Assembly: GCF_038007465.1 (NCBI RefSeq)
Contig: NZ_JBBOXF010000001.1
Span: 1,497,501-1,561,500, forward strand
Reading direction: 5' to 3'
Length of the DNA stretch: 64,000 bases
Source of the DNA: Sporosarcina sp. FSL K6-1508
GTDB lineage: Bacteria; Bacillota; Bacilli; Bacillales_A; Planococcaceae
The notes beneath the pieces are model-generated. The model was not told the DNA's origin, made no database searches, and saw only the letters and a list, made by a program, of their open reading frames with translations. Shown one piece after another: positions 1 through 8,516 of this stretch. Each line of letters opens with the position of its first letter. The first letter of the stretch is position 1. The position numbers were made by a program, and so were the translations under genes.

Positions 1-1474
<1,474 letters not shown>

Positions 1475-1555
1475 ATTTTGAAAAGGGCTTGATTACCCTG
1501 ATTCGTGTAGCACAATGTCTGTTTCATTCAGTTTTGAGCGAACAAGCTCAAAGAG

Positions 1556-1671
<116 letters not shown>

Positions 1672-1676
1672 GCAAG

Positions 1677-1705
1677 GTCATTGCCAATAGGTAATGGCTT
1701 TTTTT
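1677..1705 (+). terminator. rRNA operon terminator
   Basis: Stem GTCATTGCC / GGTAATGGC with a 4-nt loop followed by seven T residues, six bases after the 5S rRNA. A Rho-independent terminator that ends the rRNA operon. Confidence 0.9.
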
Positions 1706-1729
1706 GTGTTTATTTTTAATATATAGTGG

Positions 1730-2316
1730 TAGCCGAAGCTGCTTAGTTTATGGCTTCGGCTACCCCTGCTAAGGCGCCTTCGCTCAGCTTATACACTGGA
1801 TTCAAGTGTTCAACATATAGAATTAGAGGCAAGAAAGACATACTCCAGGTTGCAAATTTCATCACAGCTAATGAAATGATCTTTCTCAAATAGACCATCC
1901 AGCGCAGACGCGACTTCGTGGTAGCCGGAGCGATAAGACTGAAAGCGCCCTCCTTTCCGGCTTATCGCGGGAGGCATCCACAAAGCGTCGAAGCGGTATT
2001 AGCAGGATGACTAATTCATTCCATATGTCTTGGGACATTCGTTGATCACAGTCGATCGATTTATGGCACGCCAGGTTGCAGGTCTCATCACTGATAACGA
2101 AATGAGCTTTCTCAAATACGCTATCCAGCAAAGGCGCGACTTCGTGGTAGCCGGAGCGATAAGACTAAGGAGGGATGCAGTTCAATCCCTCCCAAGTGCT
2201 CTCCTTTCCGGCTTATCGCGGGAGGCATCCACAAAGCGTCGAAGTGGTATTAGCAGGAATTCTGATTCTATCTATTGTAAGGCAGCGCCTATGCCGTATT
2301 CATTTGTTCAACATAT
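1730..2316. repeat. composite dispersed repeat, locus 1 (type A fragment plus two type B hairpin units)
   Basis: Non-coding composite repeat. It starts in the middle of a type A unit (GGCTTCGGCTACCCCTGCTAAGGCGCC, about 1730-1830). Two type B units follow at about 1911 and 2141, 230 bp apart. Each B unit contains CGCGACTTCGTGGTAGCCGG, GCGATAAG ... CTTATCGCGGGAGGC and CCACAAAGCGTCGAAG, which together can fold as a long imperfect hairpin. The second B unit carries a 20-odd-bp insertion (GGAGGGATGCAGTTCAATCC). The locus ends at TTCATTTGTTCAACATATG. Related copies lie at 44.8-46.2 kb (same orientation) and 62.6-63.4 kb (inverted). I find no protein evidence in it. Confidence 0.85.
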
Positions 2317-2463
2317 GTAGGAGGATTATAAAGGAGGATTATAAAGATGGTATTTGAATATGGAAGCCGTGATTAAGGTTCCACAATTCCGCTTCATATT
2401 CACTATTTATTCATCTATTCTTAATAGCTTGAAATCATCTCCTATCAACGATACGATGAGGTT
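2317..2463 (+). other. leader before yebE with duplicated Shine-Dalgarno-like motif and 9-codon mini-ORF
   Basis: A 13-bp sequence AGGAGGATTATAA is present twice in exact tandem at 2319-2344. An ATG at 2347 with only nine sense codons before TAA at 2374-2376 follows. It may be a leader peptide or the remnant of a gene lost when the adjacent repeat moved in. Nothing else is recognisable up to yebE. Confidence 0.4.
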
Positions 2464-3015
2464 ATGCATGAGAAGGGAATGGTTATTTTGCAAATGGTGC
2501 TCATTATATTCGCGATTAATATCGTGTATGTTACGTTTTTCACAGTGCGCATGATTCTAACGTTAAAAGGCTATAGATACATCGCTGCAGGACTTAGTAT
2601 AGTGGAAATTGTTATCTATGTTATCGGCCTTGGTTTAGTGCTGGATAACCTGAATGAAATACAGAACTTGATAGCCTATGCGGTCGGTTACGGTTGCGGA
2701 GTAATTATCGGTTCGAAGATCGAAGAAAAAATGGCACTTGGTTATATCACTGTAAATGTGATTACAGCAGAAAAGAATTTGAAGCTACCGGGCATACTCA
2801 GAGAAAAAGGGTACGGTGTGACGGATTGGTCGGCAAATGGACTTGATGGCGATCGGTCTGCTATGCAGATTCTGACACCTCGTAAATATGAACTGAAACT
2901 TTACGTTACTATTAAAGAAATAGATCCCAAAGCATTTATCATTGCATATGAGGCGAAAACGATCCATGGCGGTTTCTGGGTTAAGAGCATCAAGAAAGGA
3001 AAGTTGTTCAAGTGA
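2464..3015 (+). CDS. yebE: YebE-like membrane protein (UPF0316 / DUF2179 family)
   Basis: Predicted integral membrane protein with a cytoplasmic C-terminal domain. The first 80 residues hold about three hydrophobic segments (residues 8-30, 37-60 and 66-85). The soluble tail contains ITVNVITAEK, the GYGVTDW motif typical of DUF2179 domains, and GGFWVK near the end. It overlaps yebG by 4 nt and sits just upstream of the purine operon, as yebE-yebG does in B. subtilis. Molecular function is unknown. The start is uncertain. ATG 2464 and ATG 2479 have no properly spaced ribosome site, whereas TTG 2488 follows AGAAGGGA at good spacing and would give about 175 residues. Confidence 0.85.
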   Translation: MHEKGMVILQMVLIIFAINIVYVTFFTVRMILTLKGYRYIAAGLSIVEIVIYVIGLGLVLDNLNEIQNLIAYAVGYGCGVIIGSKIEEKMALGYITVNVITAEKNLKLPGILREKGYGVTDWSANGLDGDRSAMQILTPRKYELKLYVTIKEIDPKAFIIAYEAKTIHGGFWVKSIKKGKLFK

Positions 3016-3203
3016 GTAAAAAGAAGACTGTGTGGTTTGATGTAGAGACGGAAGAAACTATTGAAGATTGTTTGAAGAGGTTGACTGCAGCAGGTTATAC
3101 GGTTGCGGGACGAAAGGAAGAACCTTTGTTTTCTGAAGTGGATGGCGAGTATATTCCGGTACGGCAAGTTATCAAGTTTAAAGGCATACTCAAAGAAGAC
3201 TAA
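3012..3203 (+). CDS. yebG: YebG-like small NETI-motif protein
   Basis: A 63-residue acidic and basic mixed protein starting with GTG. The segment EETIEDCLKRL resembles the NETI motif that names this small Bacillales family, and the gene directly follows a yebE homologue with a 4-nt overlap, matching B. subtilis synteny. No membrane segment or catalytic motif is visible and the function is not known. Assignment rests on the motif plus context. Confidence 0.75.
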   Translation: MSKKKTVWFDVETEETIEDCLKRLTAAGYTVAGRKEEPLFSEVDGEYIPVRQVIKFKGILKED

Positions 3204-3211
3204 ACCGCCAT

Positions 3212-3255
3212 TAATCCGAACGATATATGATAGATGTATTTTATTGTTCGTCTTT
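3212..3255 (+). promoter_or_regulatory. paired PurR boxes upstream of the purine operon
   Basis: Two inverted near-matches to the PurBox consensus (AWWWCCGAACWWT): TAATCCGAACGAT at 3212-3224 and, on the opposite strand, AAAGACGAACAAT from 3243-3255, with 18 bp between them. Paired convergent boxes of about this spacing just upstream of a promoter are how B. subtilis PurR represses the pur operon when PRPP is low. Recognised by eye. Confidence 0.75.
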
Positions 3256-3259
3256 TGGG

Positions 3260-3288
3260 TTGACGGATGCTCTTGGTCTTGTTAAAAT
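3260..3288 (+). promoter_or_regulatory. sigma-A promoter of the purine operon
   Basis: A -35 element TTGACG at 3260-3265 and a -10 element TAAAAT at 3283-3288 with 17-bp spacing and an extended TG at 3280-3281. It lies directly after the PurR boxes and about 20 bp before the guanine aptamer, so the transcript would start with the riboswitch. Confidence 0.85.
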
Positions 3289-3307
3289 ATAGAGAGTAAA
3301 TAGGAAT

Positions 3308-3375
3308 CCCCATATATGCTGTGGAATTGGCCGCAGTGTTTCTACCAGGACACCTTAATGTCCGGACTATGCGGG
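3308..3375 (+). promoter_or_regulatory. purine (guanine-class) riboswitch aptamer
   Basis: Aptamer with P1 formed by CCCATATA (3309-3316) and TATGCGGG (3368-3375), P2 arms GCTGTGG and CCGCAG, the invariant GTTTCTACC joining element, P3 arms GGACA and TGTCC, and J3/1 GACTATG. The C in GACTATG (the position that is U in adenine riboswitches) indicates guanine or hypoxanthine specificity. It controls the purE operon by ligand-induced termination at the hairpin downstream. Confidence 0.93.
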
Positions 3376-3452
3376 AAAGCGACTTTCAGGAATGGTAGCG
3401 AAAGGTGTGTGAGTACCAATGGGTGCAATCATCTTCACGCATATTTCAATGT

Positions 3453-3507
3453 CCTCGAATGATCTGCTTTTCATGCATTTGAAAAGTGGTTTATTCGAGG
3501 ATTTTTT
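3453..3507 (+). terminator. riboswitch expression-platform terminator
   Basis: Stem CCTCGAAT (3453-3460) with ATTCGAGG (3493-3500), additional internal CTTTTC / GAAAAG pairing, then ATTTTTT. Located about 80 nt after the guanine aptamer and about 175 nt before purE; expected to form when guanine is bound. Confidence 0.85.
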
Positions 3508-3524
3508 AGTTTAGAAAATGTTGG

Positions 3525-3668
3525 CTAGGCTTCAGGCGCCAGACATTCGGGTCAAAAGTCAGCCTGGCCAGGAAGGATCGAAATGTATCCTTTCCAGGCA
3601 ACGAACGCTGCTTCATTGGTTCGACTTATGCGCGTTCATTTGTAAAGGCGTCTTACGTTTTTCTTAGA
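3525..3668 (+). repeat. diverged type C repeat between the riboswitch and purE
   Basis: Similar in plan to the type C copies at 32.2 and 34.3 kb: CTTCAGGCGCCAGACATTCGGGTC at the left, a palindromic GCCAGGAAGGAT ... ATCCTTTCCAGGC centre, then CGACTTATGCGCGTTCA and AAGGCGTCTTACGTTTTTCTTA at the right edge. It lengthens the purE leader between the attenuator and the ribosome site. I see no coding capacity. Confidence 0.6.
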
Positions 3669-3683
3669 AGGAGCGGATTAAAT

Positions 3684-4172
3684 TTGGAACCTAAAATCGG
3701 CGTTATTATGGGGAGTAAAAGTGATTGGGAAACAATGAAGTATACTTGTGACATTTTAGACGAGCTAGCAGTCCCTTATGAGAAGAAAGTTGTCTCGGCG
3801 CATCGCACGCCTGACTTCATGTTTGAATATGCGGAACGAGCACAAGAAAAAGGTCTAGAAGTTATCATTGCGGGAGCTGGAGGAGCGGCGCATCTACCGG
3901 GGATGGTTGCAGCAAAAACATTGCTACCGGTTATCGGCATACCTGTGCAATCGAAAGCGTTGAATGGGATGGATTCATTATTATCGATCGTCCAGATGCC
4001 AGGTGGTGTTCCGGTTGCGACCATGGCGATTGGAAAAGCAGGTGCTATGAATGCAGGTCTACTTGCAGCACAGATGCTTGGCGTCCATGATAAATCTTTA
4101 ATGAAGCGTATTGAAGAGCGCCGCGATAATACACGTGATGCGGCACTGGAAAGTAGCGGTGATTTACTATGA
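3684..4172 (+). CDS. purE: N5-carboxyaminoimidazole ribonucleotide mutase (PurE)
   Basis: Converts N5-CAIR to CAIR in de novo purine synthesis, working directly after PurK. The 162-residue length is normal. The N-terminal GSKSDW motif and SAHRTPD (residues about 38-44, containing the catalytic His) are intact, as is the GAGGAAHLPGM loop. The start is a TTG at 3684, chosen because AGAAGGAG lies 10 bases upstream and the protein begins at the expected residue. It is first in the operon and overlaps purK by 4 nt (ATGA), so translation is probably coupled. Confidence 0.97.
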   Translation: MEPKIGVIMGSKSDWETMKYTCDILDELAVPYEKKVVSAHRTPDFMFEYAERAQEKGLEVIIAGAGGAAHLPGMVAAKTLLPVIGIPVQSKALNGMDSLLSIVQMPGGVPVATMAIGKAGAMNAGLLAAQMLGVHDKSLMKRIEERRDNTRDAALESSGDLL

Positions 4173-5287
4173 AAACAATTTTACCTGGACAGACGATAGG
4201 AATCATTGGTGGTGGACAGCTTGGTCGTATGATGGGGCTTGCAGCGAAAGAAGCAGGATTCAAAATTGCTGTGCTAGATCCAGTTATGGATTCACCATGT
4301 GGTCAAATTGCTGATATCCGGATTGTTGCACAATACAACGACGAAGCCGCGCTTGAGGAACTTGGTGAAGTGAGTGATGTCATCACATATGAATTTGAAA
4401 ACATTGATTATGAAGGACTGAAACGTCTGACTCATATCGCACATGTACCACAGGGCGCTGAACTTGTTCGAATCACCCAAAACCGTATCAATGAAAAAGC
4501 GGAAATTACTGCATCGGGTGCACCTGTTGCGAACTACGTGGCGGCACAGACATTTGAAGAACTTACATCAAAAATTGCAGAAGTCGGTTTCCCTTGTATC
4601 GTCAAGACTGCATTCGGCGGTTATGACGGTAAAGGGCAAGTGAAAATTGATGATGAAAAGGATCTTCATGAAGCTGAATCACTCTTTGCTCATTCAGCAT
4701 GTATTGCAGAAGCATTTGTTCCGTTCACGAAAGAGGTTTCGGTCATCATTCAACGAAACGCTGAAGGACAGTCTTACTGTCTGCCAATTGCGGAAAATAT
4801 TCATAAAAATCACATACTGCATGAATCGATTGTACCTGCAAGGGTTCACGAAAGTGTATTGAGACAAGCTGAGGAAGCAGCGATGAAAATTGCAGATCAT
4901 CTCGATCTTGTGGGGACATTGGCAGTAGAAATGTTTGTTTTGGAAAGTAATGAAATCATCATTAACGAATTAGCACCTAGACCACATAACTCTGGACATT
5001 ACTCAATTGAGGCATGTAATATCTCACAGTTTCATCAACACGTCCGTGCTATTTGTGGTTGGCCACTGCGAAAGCCGATCCTATGGGTACCGTCAATTAT
5101 GGTAAACGTGCTTGGTGAACATATTGCGCCACTTTCGAAAGCTGTAAAGGATCATCCTGATTGGTCTATCCACCTATATGGCAAAGCAGAAGCAAAAGAA
5201 AAGCGTAAAATGGGACATATAACGATTATGACTGACAATAGTGAAAAAACATTGAAAGAAATTGAAGCAACAGGCATTTGGTCTTAA
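4169..5287 (+). CDS. purK: N5-carboxyaminoimidazole ribonucleotide synthetase (PurK)
   Basis: ATP-grasp enzyme that carboxylates AIR with bicarbonate to N5-CAIR. The 372-residue protein has the N-terminal nucleotide-fold loop GIIGGGQLGRM, the ATP-grasp glycine loop GGYDGKGQ (near residue 152), the metal-binding EMFV and NELAPRPHNSGH segments and a C-terminal PurK domain. In B. subtilis it is followed by purB and purC. Here an 80-bp gap with no gene leads straight to purS, so those two steps must be encoded elsewhere if the pathway is complete. Confidence 0.97.
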   Translation: MKTILPGQTIGIIGGGQLGRMMGLAAKEAGFKIAVLDPVMDSPCGQIADIRIVAQYNDEAALEELGEVSDVITYEFENIDYEGLKRLTHIAHVPQGAELVRITQNRINEKAEITASGAPVANYVAAQTFEELTSKIAEVGFPCIVKTAFGGYDGKGQVKIDDEKDLHEAESLFAHSACIAEAFVPFTKEVSVIIQRNAEGQSYCLPIAENIHKNHILHESIVPARVHESVLRQAEEAAMKIADHLDLVGTLAVEMFVLESNEIIINELAPRPHNSGHYSIEACNISQFHQHVRAICGWPLRKPILWVPSIMVNVLGEHIAPLSKAVKDHPDWSIHLYGKAEAKEKRKMGHITIMTDNSEKTLKEIEATGIWS

Positions 5288-5366
5288 TTCGAGAATATGA
5301 ATTACCGGCAGCTTTTCAACATTTGTACCAATAACCTAATCTAATTTCATTTGGGAGGAAAAAGAC
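5288..5366 (+). other. purK-purS junction where purB and purC are missing
   Basis: Seventy-nine bases between purK and purS that contain only the purS ribosome site GGGAGG near 5353-5358. I see no similarity to purB or purC ends, no terminator and no promoter that I would defend. In the usual Bacillales operon purB and purC (about 2 kb) occupy this position. Confidence 0.6.
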
Positions 5367-5621
5367 ATGACGAAAGTAAACGTATACGTAACACTCCGTG
5401 AAAGTGTTGTTGATCCACAAGGGGTAGCAGCGAAAGAAGCACTTCAAACGATGGGTTATAAAGAAGTCGAAAACGTACGCATTGGGAAATTGATTGAGCT
5501 AGAATTGGACGGATCAGTTACAGATATCGATGCACGTGTCAAAGAAATGTGTGAAAAGCTTTTGGTCAATAAAGTTATTGAGAACTACCGATATGAAATC
5601 GGGGAGGTTGCGGGCAAATGA
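5367..5621 (+). CDS. purS: FGAM synthase small subunit PurS
   Basis: An 84-residue protein that bridges PurQ and PurL in the three-part Gram-positive formylglycinamidine ribonucleotide synthase. It shows the family pattern: KVNVYVTLRESVVDPQG at the N-terminus, then GYKEVENVRIGKLIELEL, and a C-terminal helix ending in NYRYEI. Strong site GGGAGG precedes ATG. It overlaps purQ by 4 nt. It looks normal, in contrast to its partner PurQ. Confidence 0.96.
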   Translation: MTKVNVYVTLRESVVDPQGVAAKEALQTMGYKEVENVRIGKLIELELDGSVTDIDARVKEMCEKLLVNKVIENYRYEIGEVAGK

Positions 5622-6304
5622 AGTTCGCTATTCTTGTTTTCCCGGGATCGGGTTGCGACATCGACATGCATCATGCGGTAAATACCGTTCTGGGCAATAA
5701 AGCGGAATACATCTGGCATACAGAAGCGAATCTTGACGGGTATGACGCAGTACTCATTCCAAGTGGAGCATCATACGGCGATTATCTGCGTCCTGGTGCA
5801 CTAGCGCTAAGCTCGCAAGCAATCGAGAGTTTGAAAGCATTTGCTGCAACAGGGAAACCTGTTCTTGGTGTGGGTAACGGGTTCCAAATTCTTGCTGAAG
5901 CAGGCCTTTTACCAGGCGCTTTCTTGCGCAATAAAGGACTGAAGTTCAGGTCTGGCAAAACGAAATTGACTGTCTTGAATACAGATTCTACATTTACAGC
6001 AGATTACGATAATGGGCAAGAAATCACAATTCCGTTTGCTCATGAATTCGGCAACTATTATGTTGATGAAGAGACAGTGGCAGAATTGAAAAGTACTAAC
6101 CGTATCGTATTTACATATGCGGACGGTAATGCAGATGGCAGCACAGCGGACATCGCGGGCGTTTTAAACGAAACAGGCAATGTGCTCGGCATGATGCCCC
6201 TTCCTGAACGTGCAGTTGAGGAAATCATCGGAGGAACAGATGGATTGCCTCTATTCAATTCAATCTTGAAAAGGTGGAGTGAAAATAATGTCAGCCAAGC
6301 ATGA
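5618..6304 (+). CDS. purQ: PurQ-family protein lacking the glutaminase catalytic residues
   Basis: Position, length (228 residues) and overall similarity are those of PurQ, the class I glutamine amidotransferase subunit that feeds ammonia to PurL. The active site is not. The nucleophile motif LGVCNGFQ reads LGVGNGFQ, so Cys is replaced by Gly86 (codon GGT, 5873-5875). The PHPER motif reads PLPER, so the catalytic His is Leu195 (CTT, 6200-6202), while Glu197 remains. Other usually fixed positions have changed: PGGFSYGDYLRCG is PSGASYGDYLRPG (residues 48-60) and AHGEGNF is AHEFGNY. The frame is open from start to stop, so this is not a simple broken gene. Overlaps purS by 4 nt and purL by 17 nt. 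A non-hydrolytic scaffold is the simplest reading. Residue roles are established for the family; inactivity is inferred. Confidence 0.9.
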   Translation: MKFAILVFPGSGCDIDMHHAVNTVLGNKAEYIWHTEANLDGYDAVLIPSGASYGDYLRPGALALSSQAIESLKAFAATGKPVLGVGNGFQILAEAGLLPGAFLRNKGLKFRSGKTKLTVLNTDSTFTADYDNGQEITIPFAHEFGNYYVDEETVAELKSTNRIVFTYADGNADGSTADIAGVLNETGNVLGMMPLPERAVEEIIGGTDGLPLFNSILKRWSENNVSQA

Positions 6305-8516
6305 ACCGAACGCACAACAAATTAAAGATGAACAATTATACCGCCAAATGGGAATGACAGACGAGGAATTCGAACGTGCAACAGAGATGTTAGGACGCCT
6401 TCCAAATTATACGGAAACAGGTTTATTCTCTGCATTGTGGTCTGAACATTGTTCATATAAGAGCTCGAAACCGGTACTGCGCAAATTCCCAACTGATGGG
6501 CCACGCGTTCTTCAAGGACCAGGAGAAGGAGCTGGGATTGTCGACATTGGCGACAATCAAGCTGCTGTTTTCAAAATGGAATCTCATAACTCACCTTCTG
6601 CGATTGAACCGTTCATCGGTGCAGCAACAGGTGCGGGTGGGGTTCTACGTGACGTATTTTCAATGGGTGCCCGCCCAGTAGCACTCGTTAACTCTCTTCG
6701 TTTCGGCGATCTTTCAGATGCGCGTGACCGGTATTTATTCGAAGAAGCGGTTGCAGGGATTGCGAGTTACGGAAATGCGATTGGTATTCCTACTATTGCT
6801 GGCGAAGTCCAGTTCGATAATTGTTATTCTAAACGTCCACTCGTAAATGCGATGGCTGTTGGTTTGTTAAATCATGAAGACATTCAAAAAGGGATCGCTT
6901 CAGGTATCGGAAATAGTGTGATGTATGCCGGTGCTACAACAGGACGTGACGGGATTCATGGCGCGACGATGTCTTCATCCGAAGTATCGGTTGATAAAGA
7001 AGGGGAACTTCCGGTTATGCAAGCTGGTGACCCGTTCCTAGAAAAGCTTGTGATGGAAGCATGCCTTGAGCTTGTAAAATCAGACGCGTTAATAGGGATT
7101 CAAGATATGGGTGCAGCAGGACTCACTTCTTCTGCGGCTGAAATGGCGTCAAAAGCAGGTTATGGCGTTGAGCTAAATCTTGACCTAGTACCACAGCGTG
7201 AAGAAGGAATGACAGCATATGAAATGATGTTGTCAGAATCTCAAGAACGTATGCTAATCGTCGTGAAAAAAGGCCGTGAACAGGAAGTAACGGATTTATT
7301 TGCGAAATATAATATCGAAGCGGTAACGATTGGTAAAGTAACGGACGATAAAATGCTGCGCCTTCTTCATAAAGGTGAAGTTGTCGCGGAAGTATCAGCT
7401 GATGCACTTGCTGAAGACGCACCGGTTTACCATAAAAAATCCGAGGAACCTGCTTATTTCAGAGAATTCCAAGCGATGGAAATGACAGAACCTGTCGTGA
7501 CTGATTTGAATGAAACACTTAAAGAATTACTACAACGTCCAACGATTGCATCGAAAGAATGGGTCTATAACCAGTTCGATACACAAGCTAGGTCAAATAC
7601 TGTCGTTGCACCAGGTTCATCTGCAGGTGTCATTCGTGTCAGTGGAACGAATAAAGGACTTGCGATGACATCCGATTGTAACTCGCGTTTTGTCTATCTT
7701 GACCCAGAAACAGGTGGGAAAATTGCAGTTGCTGAAGCAGCGCGTAATCTCATTTGTTCAGGCGCGGAGCCAATTGCAATTACAGACTGCTTAAACTTTG
7801 GTAGTGCGGACAAGCCGGAAGTATTTTGGCAGCTTGAGAAATCAGCTGATGGAATTTCTGATGCATGCCGCAAGTTGAATGCTCCTGTAATAAGCGGGAA
7901 CGTTTCCTTATCTAATGAAGTGAATGGTGTTCCAATCTATCCAACGCCAACGATTGGTATGGTCGGCCTTGTTCATGATTTATCACAAGTAACGACTACT
8001 GAATTCAAAAATGCAGGCGATGTCATTTATGTCATCGGCGAAGCATCACTTGATTTCGGCGGCAGTGAATTGCAACAAATGACAGAAGGGAAAATTTTCG
8101 GCCAAGCTCCGGCAATTGACCTTGAAGTTGAAGCAGCACGCCAGAATGAACTTTTGACAGCAATCCAAGCAGGACTTGTTCAATCTGCAACTGATTTATC
8201 AGAAGGCGGATTTGCAGTAGCACTTTGTGAAAAAGCATTTGGTACGGAAGGTCTTGGAGCAGGCGTTACAGTTTCAGGCTCTGCAGTAACAGCATTATTC
8301 AGTGAAACGCAATCACGTTTCCTTGTGACTGTAAAAGAAGAAAAAGCGGCAGATTTCGAAAAAGCTGTGGCAGATGCGATTAAAATTGGTGTAGTTACGG
8401 ATAGTAACCGTATCGTTATTAACGGTGAAAATGGCACGTTAATCGACGGGACGGTGGATGAACTCCGTTCTGCTTGGAAAGGGGCTATCCAATGCTTGCT
8501 GAACTCAGAGGCTTAA
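6288..8516 (+). CDS. purL: FGAM synthase large subunit PurL, with an altered HNHPSA motif
   Basis: ATP-dependent formylglycinamidine ribonucleotide synthase subunit, 742 residues, the normal length for small-type PurL. It has WSEHCSYK (His53), the PGEGAGIVDIGD loop, GIQDMGAAGLTSS and the second AIRS-like half. Two motifs deviate. ESHNHPSAIEP reads ESHNSPSAIEP (Ser102, codon TCA 6591-6593), and GGNVSLYNE reads SGNVSLSNE (about 7888-7915). Start at ATG 6288 because AAGGTGGAG lies just upstream; a GTG at 6279 would overlap that site. Overlaps purQ and purF. The changes occur alongside loss of the PurQ active site, suggesting co-evolution or joint decay. Confidence 0.95.
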   Translation: MSAKHEPNAQQIKDEQLYRQMGMTDEEFERATEMLGRLPNYTETGLFSALWSEHCSYKSSKPVLRKFPTDGPRVLQGPGEGAGIVDIGDNQAAVFKMESHNSPSAIEPFIGAATGAGGVLRDVFSMGARPVALVNSLRFGDLSDARDRYLFEEAVAGIASYGNAIGIPTIAGEVQFDNCYSKRPLVNAMAVGLLNHEDIQKGIASGIGNSVMYAGATTGRDGIHGATMSSSEVSVDKEGELPVMQAGDPFLEKLVMEACLELVKSDALIGIQDMGAAGLTSSAAEMASKAGYGVELNLDLVPQREEGMTAYEMMLSESQERMLIVVKKGREQEVTDLFAKYNIEAVTIGKVTDDKMLRLLHKGEVVAEVSADALAEDAPVYHKKSEEPAYFREFQAMEMTEPVVTDLNETLKELLQRPTIASKEWVYNQFDTQARSNTVVAPGSSAGVIRVSGTNKGLAMTSDCNSRFVYLDPETGGKIAVAEAARNLICSGAEPIAITDCLNFGSADKPEVFWQLEKSADGISDACRKLNAPVISGNVSLSNEVNGVPIYPTPTIGMVGLVHDLSQVTTTEFKNAGDVIYVIGEASLDFGGSELQQMTEGKIFGQAPAIDLEVEAARQNELLTAIQAGLVQSATDLSEGGFAVALCEKAFGTEGLGAGVTVSGSAVTALFSETQSRFLVTVKEEKAADFEKAVADAIKIGVVTDSNRIVINGENGTLIDGTVDELRSAWKGAIQCLLNSEA

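Noticed and set aside
1475..1555. tRNA gene in the 23S-5S spacer
   Set aside because: The spacer is only about 80 nt and has no T-loop GGTTCGA-like or CCA sequence.
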